Shown: positions 43,898 to 52,745 of the stretch, in pieces
Layout: the number at the start of each line of letters is the position of its first letter
Position numbering within the stretch: the first letter of the stretch is position 1
Assembly: GCA_934660915.1 (NCBI GenBank)
Contig: CAKUIF010000002.1
Location: 202,364 to 266,363, forward strand
Reading direction: 5' to 3'
Length of the DNA: 64,000 bases
Source: an uncultured Olsenella sp.
Lineage (GTDB): Bacteria > Actinomycetota > Coriobacteriia > Coriobacteriales > Atopobiaceae
Notes under the pieces: model-generated
Databases searched by the model: none
What the model saw: the letters and a program-made list of their open reading frames with translations, nothing else
What the model was told of the DNA's origin: nothing
Program-made: the position numbers and the translations under genes

Positions 43898-44299
43898 ATG
43901 GTCGGAATCATCGTTATGACGCACGGCGCGCTCGCTCAAGGAATCGTGGACGCGGCTGAGCTCATCACGGGTCCCGCACACCAGGTCCAGACGCTCTCGC
44001 TTCGTCGAGAGGACAACGTCAACGATCTGAACGACGCTTTTGTGGCGGCGCTTGAGCAGGTGGACACCGGCGACGGTGTGCTGGTTTTGACTGACCTCAT
44101 GGGCGGAAGCCCCTGCAACGTTGCCAGCATGAACCTGCGCGACAAGGATTATCAGCTTCTTTGCGGCGTGAACCTCCCGATGTTCATCGAGGCGCTCGCG
44201 TCGAGGGAAGACGGCTGCGCCCTGACTGATCTGGCGAAGACCTGCCGCGACTCCGCGACCGATGGCGTCAAGCACATCAATGAGCTTCTGGGCAAGTAG
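43898..44299 (+). CDS. PTS mannose-family EIIA
   Basis: A 133-residue soluble EIIA of the mannose/fructose/sorbose family, with the phosphorylated His9 in MTHGALAQG. The fold motif VLVLTDLMGGSPCNVA is also typical. The ATG at 43898 follows AAGGGAGGG; upstream in-frame codons back to 43739 are AT-rich leader. It is the first of three PTS genes spaced by under 30 bases. It is shorter than E. coli ManX because the EIIB domain is a separate gene here. Confidence 0.93.
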   Translation: MVGIIVMTHGALAQGIVDAAELITGPAHQVQTLSLRREDNVNDLNDAFVAALEQVDTGDGVLVLTDLMGGSPCNVASMNLRDKDYQLLCGVNLPMFIEALASREDGCALTDLAKTCRDSATDGVKHINELLGK

Positions 44300-44326
44300 C
44301 GCCCAAAGAGAAGAAGGAAAGCAACA

Positions 44327-44818
44327 ATGGCAAACATCACGTTTGCGCGCGTCGATCACCGCCTGATCCACGGACAGGTGATCACCAAGTGGTCCAAGAT
44401 CGCTTGCGCGCAGAAGATCCTGATCGTCGACGACATCCTCGGTCAGGACAGCTTCATGGTCGACATCTACAAGATGGCCGCCCCCAGCGGCATCGACGTC
44501 GACATCAAGTCCGCTCAGGCCACTGCCGACGCCTACAAGGCCGACGACCTGGGTTCCGGCAACATCTTCCTGCTATTCAAGAGCATCCAGATGGTGCGCA
44601 AGGCCGTCGACGCCGGCCTTGAGCTCAAGGCCCTGCAGCTGGGCGGCGTGCCCTCCGAGGGCGGCCGCAAGATCGTCTTCCAGGCCGTTGCCCTGAACGA
44701 CGAGGACGTCGCGGACCTCACTCACCTTGCCGAGGCCGGCGTGGACATCACGCTGCAGGTCGTGCCCGAGGAGTCCGGCATGACCCTGGCCGAGGCCCTC
44801 AAGAAGTACAACTCGTAA
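44327..44818 (+). CDS. PTS mannose-family EIIB
   Basis: A 163-residue EIIB. The phosphorylated His15 lies in the family signature VDHRLIHGQV. The length is normal. The start at 44327 follows AGAAGGAAAG. It accepts phosphate from the EIIA gene product upstream and passes it to the sugar brought in by the membrane component downstream. The sugar cannot be read from the sequence; mannose, fructose, sorbose and amino sugars are all used by this family. Confidence 0.93.
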   Translation: MANITFARVDHRLIHGQVITKWSKIACAQKILIVDDILGQDSFMVDIYKMAAPSGIDVDIKSAQATADAYKADDLGSGNIFLLFKSIQMVRKAVDAGLELKALQLGGVPSEGGRKIVFQAVALNDEDVADLTHLAEAGVDITLQVVPEESGMTLAEALKKYNS

Positions 44819-44836
44819 CGCGAAATAGGAGCAATT

Positions 44837-46441
44837 ATGCCGCTTAATCTGCTGTTTGCCCTTGTCGGAGGCCTGTGGTTCTGGTTCGCCGCCTCCCTTG
44901 CCGGCTACAACTGGATCCAGACCCTGAAGTCCCCGATCGTCGTGGGCACCGTCCTCGGCCTTCTTGCCGGCGACGTCGAGACCGGCCTCATCACTGGCGG
45001 TTCCATCGAGATGGTGTATCTCGGCATGGTCGCTGCCGGCGGCAACATCCCGTCCGACCGCGTTTTCGCCGCGCTCATCGCCGTGCCCATCGCCATCCAG
45101 ACCGGCGTGACCCCTGAGGTCGCCGTCTCCATCGCCGTCCCGCTGGGCGTCCTGGGCGTCTTTGTGAACAACCTGCGCCGCACCATCAACGCAGTGTTCG
45201 TCCACTGGGCCGACAAGTACGCCGAGAAGGGCGACGCCAAGGCCGTTTGGCGCTGCGCCACCACCTACCCGCTCATCATGGGCTTCATCATCCGCTTCCC
45301 GTTGATGTTCGTCATCAACTACTTCGGCGCCGACTTCGTGACCTCCATGCTCAACGTCACCCCCGCATGGCTGCTCACCGGCTTCAACGTCATGGGCGGC
45401 ATGCTGCCGGCCCTCGGCTTTGCCACCACCATCTTCATGATCGGCAAGATGAAGTACCTGCCGCTGTTCATCATCGGCTTCTTCATGGTCAAGTACCTGC
45501 AGATCCCCACCATGGCCGCCGCCATCTTCGGCATCTGCCTCGCGCTTCTTATTACCTTCATCGGCGACGAGAAGGCCTTCGAGGCCCTGAGCTTCAACAA
45601 GGAGCTCGACGCCGTCGCCAAGGAGGACGAGAAGCACCTCCTCACCCAGAAGGACGTCAACGGCGTCTTCTACCGCTGGATCTGGACCGCTGAGCTCTCC
45701 AACTCCTTCGAGCGTATGCAGGCTCTGGCCGTCGCTTCTTCCTTCGCTCCCGCGCTCCGCAAGCTCTACACCGACGACGCGGAGTTCGAGGAGGCCCTCA
45801 AGCGTCACCTCGGCTTCTTCAACACCCAGGCCAACTGGGGCTGCCTGATCCACGGCACCGTGCTCGCCATGGAGGAGCAGAAGGCCATGGGCGGCGAGAT
45901 TCCCGGCGAGATGATCACCGGCATCAAGACCGGCCTCATGGGCCCGCTCGCCGGCATCGGCGACACCCTGGACTTCGGCACCATCCAGACCATCCTCTTT
46001 GCTCTCGGCGCCAGCTTCGCCACCACCGGCAACATCGTCGCTATCGTCTTCCCGGTCGCCTTCTTTGCCCTGACCTTCTGCGAGGCCAAGTTCCTCTTTG
46101 GTCTGGGCTATAAGCTCGGCAAGGAGTCCATCCAGAAGATCCTGTCCGGCGGCATCATCAACAAGATCATCGACTGCGCCTCCATCGTCGGCATGTTCAT
46201 GATGGGCGCCCTGTCCGCCAGCATCGTCAAGGTCGCCACCCCGCTCGCTTGGACCTTCGGCGACAAGACCGTTGAGCTTCAGGCCACTCTGGACGCCATC
46301 GCACCCGGTCTGCTTCCCCTGTCCGCGGTCTTCTTTGTCTTCTGGGGCATCAAGTTCAAGAAGTGGACGATCACCCGCTGCCTGATCATCCTGATCGTCG
46401 CCTCCATCGTCGGCGCGTTCCTGGGCGTCTTCGCTCTCTAA
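44837..46441 (+). CDS. PTS mannose-family EIIC-EIID fusion
   Basis: A 534-residue membrane permease. Residues about 1-255 are EIIC (GGSIEMVYLGMVAAGGNIPSD, several helices). Residues about 270-534 are EIID (FYRWIWTAELSNSFERMQ, then TGLMGPLAGIGDTLDFG). EIIC and EIID are usually two proteins that form one complex; here the frame is continuous through the junction near FNKELDAVAKEDEKHLLTQKD, which acts as a linker. The start follows ATAGGAGC. A strong hairpin follows the stop. Confidence 0.9.
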   Translation: MPLNLLFALVGGLWFWFAASLAGYNWIQTLKSPIVVGTVLGLLAGDVETGLITGGSIEMVYLGMVAAGGNIPSDRVFAALIAVPIAIQTGVTPEVAVSIAVPLGVLGVFVNNLRRTINAVFVHWADKYAEKGDAKAVWRCATTYPLIMGFIIRFPLMFVINYFGADFVTSMLNVTPAWLLTGFNVMGGMLPALGFATTIFMIGKMKYLPLFIIGFFMVKYLQIPTMAAAIFGICLALLITFIGDEKAFEALSFNKELDAVAKEDEKHLLTQKDVNGVFYRWIWTAELSNSFERMQALAVASSFAPALRKLYTDDAEFEEALKRHLGFFNTQANWGCLIHGTVLAMEEQKAMGGEIPGEMITGIKTGLMGPLAGIGDTLDFGTIQTILFALGASFATTGNIVAIVFPVAFFALTFCEAKFLFGLGYKLGKESIQKILSGGIINKIIDCASIVGMFMMGALSASIVKVATPLAWTFGDKTVELQATLDAIAPGLLPLSAVFFVFWGIKFKKWTITRCLIILIVASIVGAFLGVFAL

Positions 46442-46456
46442 TCCAGCGCGCCCCTG

Positions 46457-46496
46457 GGGCCCGGCACCGCAAAGAAGCACGTTGCCGGGCCCTTCT
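46457..46496 (+). terminator. Terminator after the PTS genes
   Basis: A perfect ten-base stem GGGCCCGGCA / TGCCGGGCCC is followed by TTCTATTT. The next gene starts only 35 bases later, so it may reduce rather than stop transcription into the downstream genes. Confidence 0.8.
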
Positions 46497-46530
46497 ATTT
46501 ACCTGAACACACAAATAGGAGAGGTTTCAC

Positions 46531-47076
46531 ATGTCTGATAAGCAGTCCTTCACCCGCGAAGAGTACCTGGCCGACGTCCGCGGCGCCAACGGCACCCGCG
46601 CCCAGTGGTTTGCCCTCATGCTCGAGGAGGCCGAGAAGGCCGGCATCGACCTCGACAAGTTCTGCGAGGACACCATCTATGAGTTCGGCCTCGGCCGCGG
46701 CAAGAAGTACGGCGTCTGCGAGGGCAACCCCGGCAAGATGGCCGAGATGCTCTATGGCAGCAACGGCCAGGACGTCTTCGAGATGGAGCTCGCCGAGAAC
46801 ACCGACGAGCGCGGCGTCCTGAAGTTCCACTTCTGCCCGCTCGCCCACACCTGGAAGGCCATGGGCCTGCCCGCCGAGCGCGTCGCCGAGCTCTGCCGCC
46901 TTGCCTGCTACAGCGACTTCGCGCGCGCCGACTGCGCCGGCGTCAACCTGCACTTCGAGAACCAGATCGGCCGCGGCGACGAGATCTGCGAGCTCGTCTT
47001 CACCCCGCGCAAGGACGGCGACCCCTCCGGCGCCGAGGCTTGCCGCGTCGACTGCGCCCAGAAGGACGGCGAGTAG
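46531..47076 (+). CDS. ATC hydrolase-like protein (L-2-amino-thiazoline-4-carboxylate hydrolase family)
   Basis: A 181-residue protein whose length, Cys/His-rich FHFCPLAH segment, ACYSDF motif and C-terminal FENQIGRGDEICEL strand fit the ATC hydrolase family (PF14196), recalled rather than searched. In Pseudomonas this enzyme opens the thiazoline ring on the way to L-cysteine; most gut members are untested. The start follows ATAGGAGAGG. The M20 peptidase begins three bases after its stop and a cysteine desulfidase-like gene follows, so a sulfur amino-acid role is plausible. Confidence 0.75.
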   Translation: MSDKQSFTREEYLADVRGANGTRAQWFALMLEEAEKAGIDLDKFCEDTIYEFGLGRGKKYGVCEGNPGKMAEMLYGSNGQDVFEMELAENTDERGVLKFHFCPLAHTWKAMGLPAERVAELCRLACYSDFARADCAGVNLHFENQIGRGDEICELVFTPRKDGDPSGAEACRVDCAQKDGE

Positions 47077-47079
47077 GAC

Positions 47080-48396
47080 ATGAAAAGCCCTTGCCGCACG
47101 GATAAGCAGCCGCGCGACCAGCGGGTTTTGGACCTGCTGAGGAGCCTGGTTCGGATAAACACCGAGCACGCGGCGCCCGAGCCGGGCGCGCCGTACGGCA
47201 AGGGCTGCGCCGCCGCGCTGGACCTTGCGCTTACGGAGTGCGAGCGGCGTGGCTTTGCGGTCACGCGCCTGGACGAGAGGATCGGCTGGGCCGAGGTCGG
47301 GAGTGAGGGCCCGCTAGCCGCTTTCCCGGTCCACCTGGATGTCGTCCCCGCGTCGGGCGGCAAGGGCTGGTCGCACGACCCCTATGCCGCCGAGGTGGTC
47401 GACGGGGTTCTCTTTGGGCGCGGCTGCATGGACAACAAGGCCGGAGCCGCGGTGATGATTGAGCTCATCGACGCCTTGGCGCGGGAGTTCGGCGCCGGCG
47501 GCCGCGAGCTGCCGTGCCGCCTGCGCATCATCTTCGGCACCGACGAGGAGACCGGCATGGCCGACATGGCCGCCTATGTGGCGGCGGGGTGCGAGCAGCC
47601 GACGCTCGGCTTCGTCCCGGACGCCGCCTTCCCCGCCGTGCGCGGCGAGAAGGCCCGGCTGCACCTCGTGTGCGCATGCGAGTCCCTCGATGGATGCGAT
47701 GACCTGCGCTTTATTGGCGGTACCGCGGCAAACGTGGTGCCCGACTCCGCTCGTGCGGAGCTTTCCTGCGGCCGTGTCCTCGAGGCGTCCGGCCGCTCTG
47801 CCCACGGCAGTACCCCCGAGAAGGGCGAGAACGCCATCGCCAAGCTGGTCGCGCGTCTTGTGGCTGAGGGCGTAGGCGGGGCCGGTCTGGCGGCGCTGGA
47901 CGAGCTGCTGTGCCGCGACCTCCACGGCGCTGCTGCGGGAATCGACGTGCCCGACAAGACGTTCGGCCACACGTCGCTCAACCTCGGCGTCCTGAACATC
48001 GAGGGCGGCCGTGCCCGCATGGAGCTCGACGTGCGATTTGGCCTCGGCATCGATGCTGAGGAGGTCGTTTCTCGCCTGGGCAGGGCCTTGGGAGATGCTT
48101 GGTCGGTTGAGGTCGCCATGGCAAAGCCGGTGCACCTCGTGCCCGAGGATGACCCGTGCCTCCTAGCCCTTCTTGCCGCCTACCGTCGCGTCACCGATGA
48201 TGCCGAGCCGTCGAGCGTCATGGCCGGGGGAACCTACGCAAGCTACCTCCCCGCACTGGTAGCATTTGGTCCGAAGCTGCCGGGCACCCACACGGGCGCC
48301 CACGGAATCGACGAGCACGTGAGCCTAGCCAACATATCCCGGGCAACCGATGTCTACGAAGAAGCCCTTCGAGCCATCGTCGCCCTCGCAGAGTAG
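47080..48396 (+). CDS. M20-family metallopeptidase (PepV-like)
   Basis: A 438-residue di-zinc enzyme. The ligands are visible in FPVHLDVVPA (His and Asp), GRGCMDNKAG (bridging Asp), GTDEETG (catalytic and binding Glu), PDAAFP (Asp) and the C-terminal THTGAHGIDE (His). The layout with a lid domain in the middle fits dipeptidases of the PepV/carnosinase group better than carbamoylases. A substrate such as Cys-Gly or N-carbamoyl-cysteine is suggested only by its neighbours. It starts three bases after the preceding stop. Confidence 0.85.
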   Translation: MKSPCRTDKQPRDQRVLDLLRSLVRINTEHAAPEPGAPYGKGCAAALDLALTECERRGFAVTRLDERIGWAEVGSEGPLAAFPVHLDVVPASGGKGWSHDPYAAEVVDGVLFGRGCMDNKAGAAVMIELIDALAREFGAGGRELPCRLRIIFGTDEETGMADMAAYVAAGCEQPTLGFVPDAAFPAVRGEKARLHLVCACESLDGCDDLRFIGGTAANVVPDSARAELSCGRVLEASGRSAHGSTPEKGENAIAKLVARLVAEGVGGAGLAALDELLCRDLHGAAAGIDVPDKTFGHTSLNLGVLNIEGGRARMELDVRFGLGIDAEEVVSRLGRALGDAWSVEVAMAKPVHLVPEDDPCLLALLAAYRRVTDDAEPSSVMAGGTYASYLPALVAFGPKLPGTHTGAHGIDEHVSLANISRATDVYEEALRAIVALAE

Positions 48397-48412
48397 GGAG
48401 CGCAAAACCATC

Positions 48413-49693
48413 ATGGTCGATTACATCGCCCTTCTAAAGAAGGAAGTCTGCCCCGCCGAGGGTTGCACCGAGCCCGTCGCCGTCGCTTTCGCGGTTTCGC
48501 TCGCGGCCGAGCAGCTCGACGTGGCGCCCGCCAGCGTCAACCTCAAGCTGTCCGCCAACATCATCAAGAACGCCCTCGGCGTCGGAATCCCCGGCACCGG
48601 CATGGTGGGCATCGAGATCGCGGCCGCCCTGGGCGCCGTCGTCCGCCAGTCCGCAAAGAAGCTCGAGGTTCTCCAGGGCTTCTCGGCCGAGCAGCTCGAC
48701 GAGGCCAAGGCCATGGTGGACGCAAAGATCATCCACGTTGAGCAGAAGCAGACCCCCGAGGCCCTCTACATCGAGGCCCTCGTCGAGGCCGACGGCCAGA
48801 CCGGCCGCGTCATCGTTTGCCGCGACCACACCAACGTCGTGCGCGTCGAGAAGAACGGCGAGGTCATCCTGGATAAGCCGATCTCCATCGGCGAGGGCGG
48901 CGGCGAGGAGGGCACCGGCCTTACCGTCGACGGCATCTATGAGTTCGCGACCACCGTTCCGTTCGAGGACATCAAGTTCATCTTGGACTGCGTCGAGCTC
49001 AACACCCGCGTGAGTGAGGAGGGCATGTCCGGCGACTACGGCCTCGAGGTCGGTAAGCGCATGGGCGCCGGCGCCAATACGCGCGGCGTGCTGCTGAACA
49101 ACCTCTCGCTGCGCCTGATCTCGGCCACCGCGGCCGCCTCCGACGCGCGCATGGGCGGCTGCCCGCTCTCCGTCATGACCTGCGCTGGCAGTGGCAACCA
49201 GGGCCTCGCGAGCTCTCTGCCCATCATCGAGCTCTCCCGCGTGCTCGGCTCCTCCGACGAGGACCTCGCCCGCGCCCTCGTGATCTCCGACCTCGTGGTC
49301 ATGCACATCAAGGAGTACATGGGCAGGCTTTCGCCCCTGTGCGGCAGCGGCATCGCCGGCGGCACGGGTGCGTGCTGCGGCATGACCTACCTGCAGGGGG
49401 GCAACCTTCCCGAGGTCAAGTGCGCGGTCAACAACATGCTCGCCACGCTGCAGGGCATGATCTGCGACGGCGCCAAGGCCACCTGCGCCCTCAAGATCGC
49501 GGCGGGCACCAACGCCGCCATCATGTCGAGCACCCTGGCGCTCGCCGATATCCAGCCGTCCAGCATGGACGGAATCGTCTTCGACGATGCCGAGCAGACC
49601 ATCCAGCACACCGGCAAGCTGGTGCGCGAGGGCTTTGCCACCACCGACGAGGCGATTCTTTCCATCATGCTGGCCAAGCAGCTGGAGAACTAG
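48413..49693 (+). CDS. L-cysteine desulfidase family protein (CyuA/YhaM-like, UPF0597)
   Basis: A 426-residue protein matching the CyuA/UPF0597 family. E. coli CyuA and archaeal CdsB are iron-sulfur enzymes turning L-cysteine into pyruvate, ammonia and sulfide. Seen here are CPAEGCTEP at residues about 12-20, GGCPLSVMTCAGSGNQG, CGSGIAGGTGACCGM and KCAVNN, which supply candidate cluster cysteines. The start is the ATG at 48413; GGGAG is 13 bases upstream, a little far. The HAD gene starts at the base after its stop codon. Confidence 0.85.
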   Translation: MVDYIALLKKEVCPAEGCTEPVAVAFAVSLAAEQLDVAPASVNLKLSANIIKNALGVGIPGTGMVGIEIAAALGAVVRQSAKKLEVLQGFSAEQLDEAKAMVDAKIIHVEQKQTPEALYIEALVEADGQTGRVIVCRDHTNVVRVEKNGEVILDKPISIGEGGGEEGTGLTVDGIYEFATTVPFEDIKFILDCVELNTRVSEEGMSGDYGLEVGKRMGAGANTRGVLLNNLSLRLISATAAASDARMGGCPLSVMTCAGSGNQGLASSLPIIELSRVLGSSDEDLARALVISDLVVMHIKEYMGRLSPLCGSGIAGGTGACCGMTYLQGGNLPEVKCAVNNMLATLQGMICDGAKATCALKIAAGTNAAIMSSTLALADIQPSSMDGIVFDDAEQTIQHTGKLVREGFATTDEAILSIMLAKQLEN

Positions 49694-50332
49694 ATGCCTG
49701 GCCAAGGTATCCGGGCGGTCATCTTCGATAAGGACGGCGTCCTCATCGACACCGAGGGCGAGTACGACCGCCGTAGGCGGGCCTTCTTTGCCGAGAACAA
49801 CATCGACGACTCGGCCTTCCCGGATTTCTACGGCTCGAACAACGCCGTGATCTGGAGCTGCGTCGAGCCGGACGACCCCGCGCGGCGAGAAGAGCTCTAT
49901 CAGGCATTTCTTGCCCGCTTTTCGGACGAACCCCTGCGCTACTCGCGCTTCTTGGTGCCTGGCGTCGCGGATACGCTGCGCGCACTTAAGGGGAGGGGGT
50001 TGCTGCTGGGCCTGGCGTCCTCGTCGCCGCACTGGTGCATAGACAACTTCCTCGCCGAGTGTGGACTTGCGGATATCTTCGACGTGGTCCTTTCGGGCGA
50101 AGAGGTTGCCGCGCCCAAGCCCGCTCCCGACGTCTATCTAGCCGCCATGGAAGCGCTGGGCGTTGAGCCGAGCCGGGTGCTGGTGGTGGAGGATTCCCCG
50201 ATCGGTCTGCGCGCGGCCCACGACTCGGGCGCCCGCGTGTGCTCCATACTGCCGCCGAGCGCGCCTGCTCTGGATCAGTCGCTGGCGGACGTTCACGTGG
50301 ATCGCTTCGGCGATGTGCTGAAGCTGGTCTAG
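49694..50332 (+). CDS. HAD-superfamily phosphatase (beta-phosphoglucomutase-like)
   Basis: A 212-residue HAD hydrolase with motif I FDKDGVLIDTE, motif II ASSSPHW, the Lys in APKPAPDVY and motif IV VEDSPIGLRAA. A cap domain sits between motifs I and II. The start codon immediately follows the cysteine desulfidase stop, so translation is coupled. The small phosphate ester it acts on is unknown. It ends the operon; a strong terminator follows. Confidence 0.88.
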   Translation: MPGQGIRAVIFDKDGVLIDTEGEYDRRRRAFFAENNIDDSAFPDFYGSNNAVIWSCVEPDDPARREELYQAFLARFSDEPLRYSRFLVPGVADTLRALKGRGLLLGLASSSPHWCIDNFLAECGLADIFDVVLSGEEVAAPKPAPDVYLAAMEALGVEPSRVLVVEDSPIGLRAAHDSGARVCSILPPSAPALDQSLADVHVDRFGDVLKLV

Positions 50333-50357
50333 CGACCTATTTGAAATGAGTTGTAGA

Positions 50358-50408
50358 AACCCGCCCTGAGCGGCCCGTAATTGTCCGGGCGCTCAGGGCG
50401 GGTTTTTG
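50358..50408 (+). terminator. Terminator closing the cysteine-related operon
   Basis: The 13-base stem ACCCGCCCTGAGC / GCTCAGGGCGGGT, with an inner CCCG/CGGG, is followed by TTTTTG. Confidence 0.92.
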
Positions 50409-50743
50409 CCTAGGGGGGTAGCTAATTGAGCTGCATGAGGCGAGCATAATTTAACGTGGGGAGGGGGTATAGTTATTTGATTAGTCGGGGGGGGGGTTCT
50501 CCGGGCTAAACGAGCAGGTATGGGGTGCGTTGATATGTATATGATTGAAATTATTGATGTACAACATATAAATAAAGCTATTAAATATGATACTCAGAAT
50601 TAAAACTATACCTAAATACACTGCGGATATATTGAAGTTGTTCACTAAATAGAGCACAAGAAATTGAAATTAAAGTTCACCGTTCGATGGGCAATTTGGT
50701 ATAGTTTCCTCCGTAAAAAGACGCGTATTGCCCGGAGGACGAG
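50409..50743. other. AT-rich intergenic patch with a ten-G tract
   Basis: This 335-base gap is far more AT-rich than the rest of the window, above all at 50530-50680. A run of ten G residues lies at 50487-50496. Two short frames (ATG at 50535, 22 codons; ATG at 50589, 21 codons) overlap but have no good ribosome site, so I do not call genes. TATAGT occurs near 50470 and again near 50700. It may be a remnant of transferred DNA. Confidence 0.6.
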
Positions 50744-50761
50744 TTGAGCGAGGAAATTTCT

Positions 50762-51007
50762 ATGACTGAGGCTGCCGAGGGGGAATACCACCTCACTCCC
50801 TCCGCCCAGGCCATTCTTGCGTATCTGGAGGAGCGCGGCGGCGAGCCGGTGACGAAGTCCGTTATCGCCGCCGACCTTGGCCGCTCCGAGAAAACCGTTG
50901 ACAGACTCATGTCAAAGATGCGCGAACACGGCTATATCCAGGCCGAGGAACACTGGACCGAGACCGGTGCCCAGCTCGCAAACTCCTACACCGTCGTTTC
51001 TCGCTAA
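50762..51007 (+). CDS. Small winged helix-turn-helix protein
   Basis: An 81-residue protein. Residues about 10-70 form a winged helix: AILAYLEERGG, then VTKSVIAADLGRSEKTVDRLMSKMREHGYI, of MarR or Lrp-like shape, with a short C-terminal wing. There is no effector domain, so it may act alone or be a cofactor-less DNA binder. I chose the ATG at 50762 after GAGGA. A TTG at 50744 with GGAGG five bases upstream is a real alternative and would add six residues. prmC-tsaC starts 61 bases downstream. Confidence 0.75.
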   Translation: MTEAAEGEYHLTPSAQAILAYLEERGGEPVTKSVIAADLGRSEKTVDRLMSKMREHGYIQAEEHWTETGAQLANSYTVVSR

Positions 51008-51068
51008 GCCCCACCTGTCTGCCCATCTTTGGCTATGATGCGGTAACGCACAAGCTGGAAAGAGGGCT

Positions 51069-52658
51069 ATGAGGAACGCGGAAACCACTTGGAATATCAA
51101 GCAAATCATTGATTGGACCTGCGGGTACCTCGAGCGCCACGGCGACGAGCACCCGAGGCTTTCGGCCGAATGGCTCCTTTGCGACGTCATGGGGCTCTCG
51201 CGTGTGGAGCTCTACGTCAATTTCGACCGTCCGCTCACCGCCGACGAACGTGCCCGCATGCGAGCCGCCGTTATGCGCCGCGCCGCCGGCGAGCCGCTTC
51301 AGTATGTCACGGGAGAGACCGCTTTTCGCCACATCGTCCTGCGTTGCGAGAAGGGCGTGCTCATCCCGCGCCCCGAGACCGAGGTGCTTGTGGACGCGGC
51401 GCTCGAGGGCGTTGACGCCGCGACCGCCGCTGCGGGCGGCGTGCCCCCGCGCGTCCTTGAGGTCGGCTGCGGCACCGGCTGCATCTCGCTTTCCATTGCC
51501 TACGAGCGTAAGGGCGCGCGCGTGGTCGCGACCGACCTTTCGCCCAAGGCGATCGACCTCGCCACGCGAAACCGCGATTCGCTCGGCCTCGCCGACTCCG
51601 TGGACATCGTGGAGTGCGATCTGGCCTCGGGGGTGGATTCTACGCTCATGGGTTCGTTCGCCGTCCTGGTGAGCAATCCTCCCTATATCCCCACGGACGT
51701 TCTCGAGCATGAGGTGCCCGCCGAGGTCAAGGACAACGAGCCCGAGCTCGCCCTCGACGGCGGCGCCGACGGCCTCGATGTCTTCCGGCGTTTGGTAGAC
51801 CTCGCGCCTGCGGCGCTTTGCCCGGGAGGCATGCTCTGCTGTGAGCTGTATGAGGGCCATCTCGATACCGCTGCCGATATCGTGCGCGCGCAGGGAGGCT
51901 GGGCTTCCGTCGAGGTGCGCCAAGACCTCACGGGGCGCCCGCGCGTTCTCGTCGCCGTCCGCGAAGGTGCCCTTCCGTCCTTCTCGCCCGTTGCCGGCGA
52001 TAAACTCGTCCGCGTCGATCCTGCGAATCCGGACCCCGATGCCGTGGAACGCGTCGCCTCCGTGCTGCGCGACGGCGGCGTGGTCGCGCTTCCCACCGAC
52101 TCGGTGTATGGCCTCGCCTGCGCCGTCGTTCCCGACAATCCGGGGCATCGCCGCATCTTTTATATAAAGAAGCGAGATCTGAGCCAGACCTTGCCTTGGT
52201 TCGTCTCGCGGGAGGGCGGGCTTGCCCGCTGGGGGAGTGGCGTCCCCGATTATGCACTGCGGCTCGCCGAGCGTTTTTGGCCGGGAGCGCTCACCCTTGT
52301 GGTGCGCGCCGACGGGGAGGTCGACCCGGAGTACCTCCAGGCGGCGGACCCGCTTCGGCCCGAGGCGGGAGCCACCGTCGCCTTGCGCGCGCCGGGCTCG
52401 AACTTCATCGAGGCCCTTTTGGATGCGGTGGGGGCCCCGTTGGCACAAACCTCCGCGAACCTCCATGGCCGGCCGGCGGCGACGTCTGCCGGCGAGCTCG
52501 ATCCCGCAATCATTCGTGACGTGGACCTTGTCGTCGACGGCGGCCCCGCTCCGTTGGCGGAGGCCTCGACCATCGTCGACTGCACCGGGCCGGAGCCGCG
52601 CGTGCTTCGGGCGGGCGCGATCGATCCGGAATTAGTGCTTACGGTGGCGGGGGAGTAA
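51069..52658 (+). CDS. PrmC methyltransferase fused to TsaC/Sua5 threonylcarbamoyl-AMP synthase
   Basis: A 529-residue two-enzyme protein. Residues about 1-290 are PrmC/HemK, which methylates the GGQ glutamine of release factors: helical N domain, RPETEVLV, SAM site VLEVGCGTGC and NPPY (Asn203). Residues about 315-529 are TsaC/Sua5/YrdC, which makes threonylcarbamoyl-AMP for t6A37 of tRNA: PTDSVYGLAC, IKKRDLSQTLPWF, ERFWPGALTLV and TSANLHG. The two genes are often neighbours; here the frame is continuous. Start: ATG at 51069, with GAAAGAGGG upstream. Confidence 0.93.
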   Translation: MRNAETTWNIKQIIDWTCGYLERHGDEHPRLSAEWLLCDVMGLSRVELYVNFDRPLTADERARMRAAVMRRAAGEPLQYVTGETAFRHIVLRCEKGVLIPRPETEVLVDAALEGVDAATAAAGGVPPRVLEVGCGTGCISLSIAYERKGARVVATDLSPKAIDLATRNRDSLGLADSVDIVECDLASGVDSTLMGSFAVLVSNPPYIPTDVLEHEVPAEVKDNEPELALDGGADGLDVFRRLVDLAPAALCPGGMLCCELYEGHLDTAADIVRAQGGWASVEVRQDLTGRPRVLVAVREGALPSFSPVAGDKLVRVDPANPDPDAVERVASVLRDGGVVALPTDSVYGLACAVVPDNPGHRRIFYIKKRDLSQTLPWFVSREGGLARWGSGVPDYALRLAERFWPGALTLVVRADGEVDPEYLQAADPLRPEAGATVALRAPGSNFIEALLDAVGAPLAQTSANLHGRPAATSAGELDPAIIRDVDLVVDGGPAPLAEASTIVDCTGPEPRVLRAGAIDPELVLTVAGE

Positions 52659-52745
52659 CGGGAGCGCTTCTTTCCGGCCATTCGCGTCCGTCAGTGCTAC
52701 CCTATCTCTAAGTTTTTTGGGCTACGAATCCGAAAGGAATCACGC

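Noticed and set aside
44573..46480. 635-codon minus-strand frame opposite the PTS genes
   Set aside because: Composition is Glu/Asp/Gly/His-rich shadow of membrane-protein codons; the plus strand holds EIIB and EIIC-EIID.
50535..50655. Two overlapping short frames in the AT-rich patch
   Set aside because: 22 and 21 codons, no good ribosome site and no similarity I recognise.
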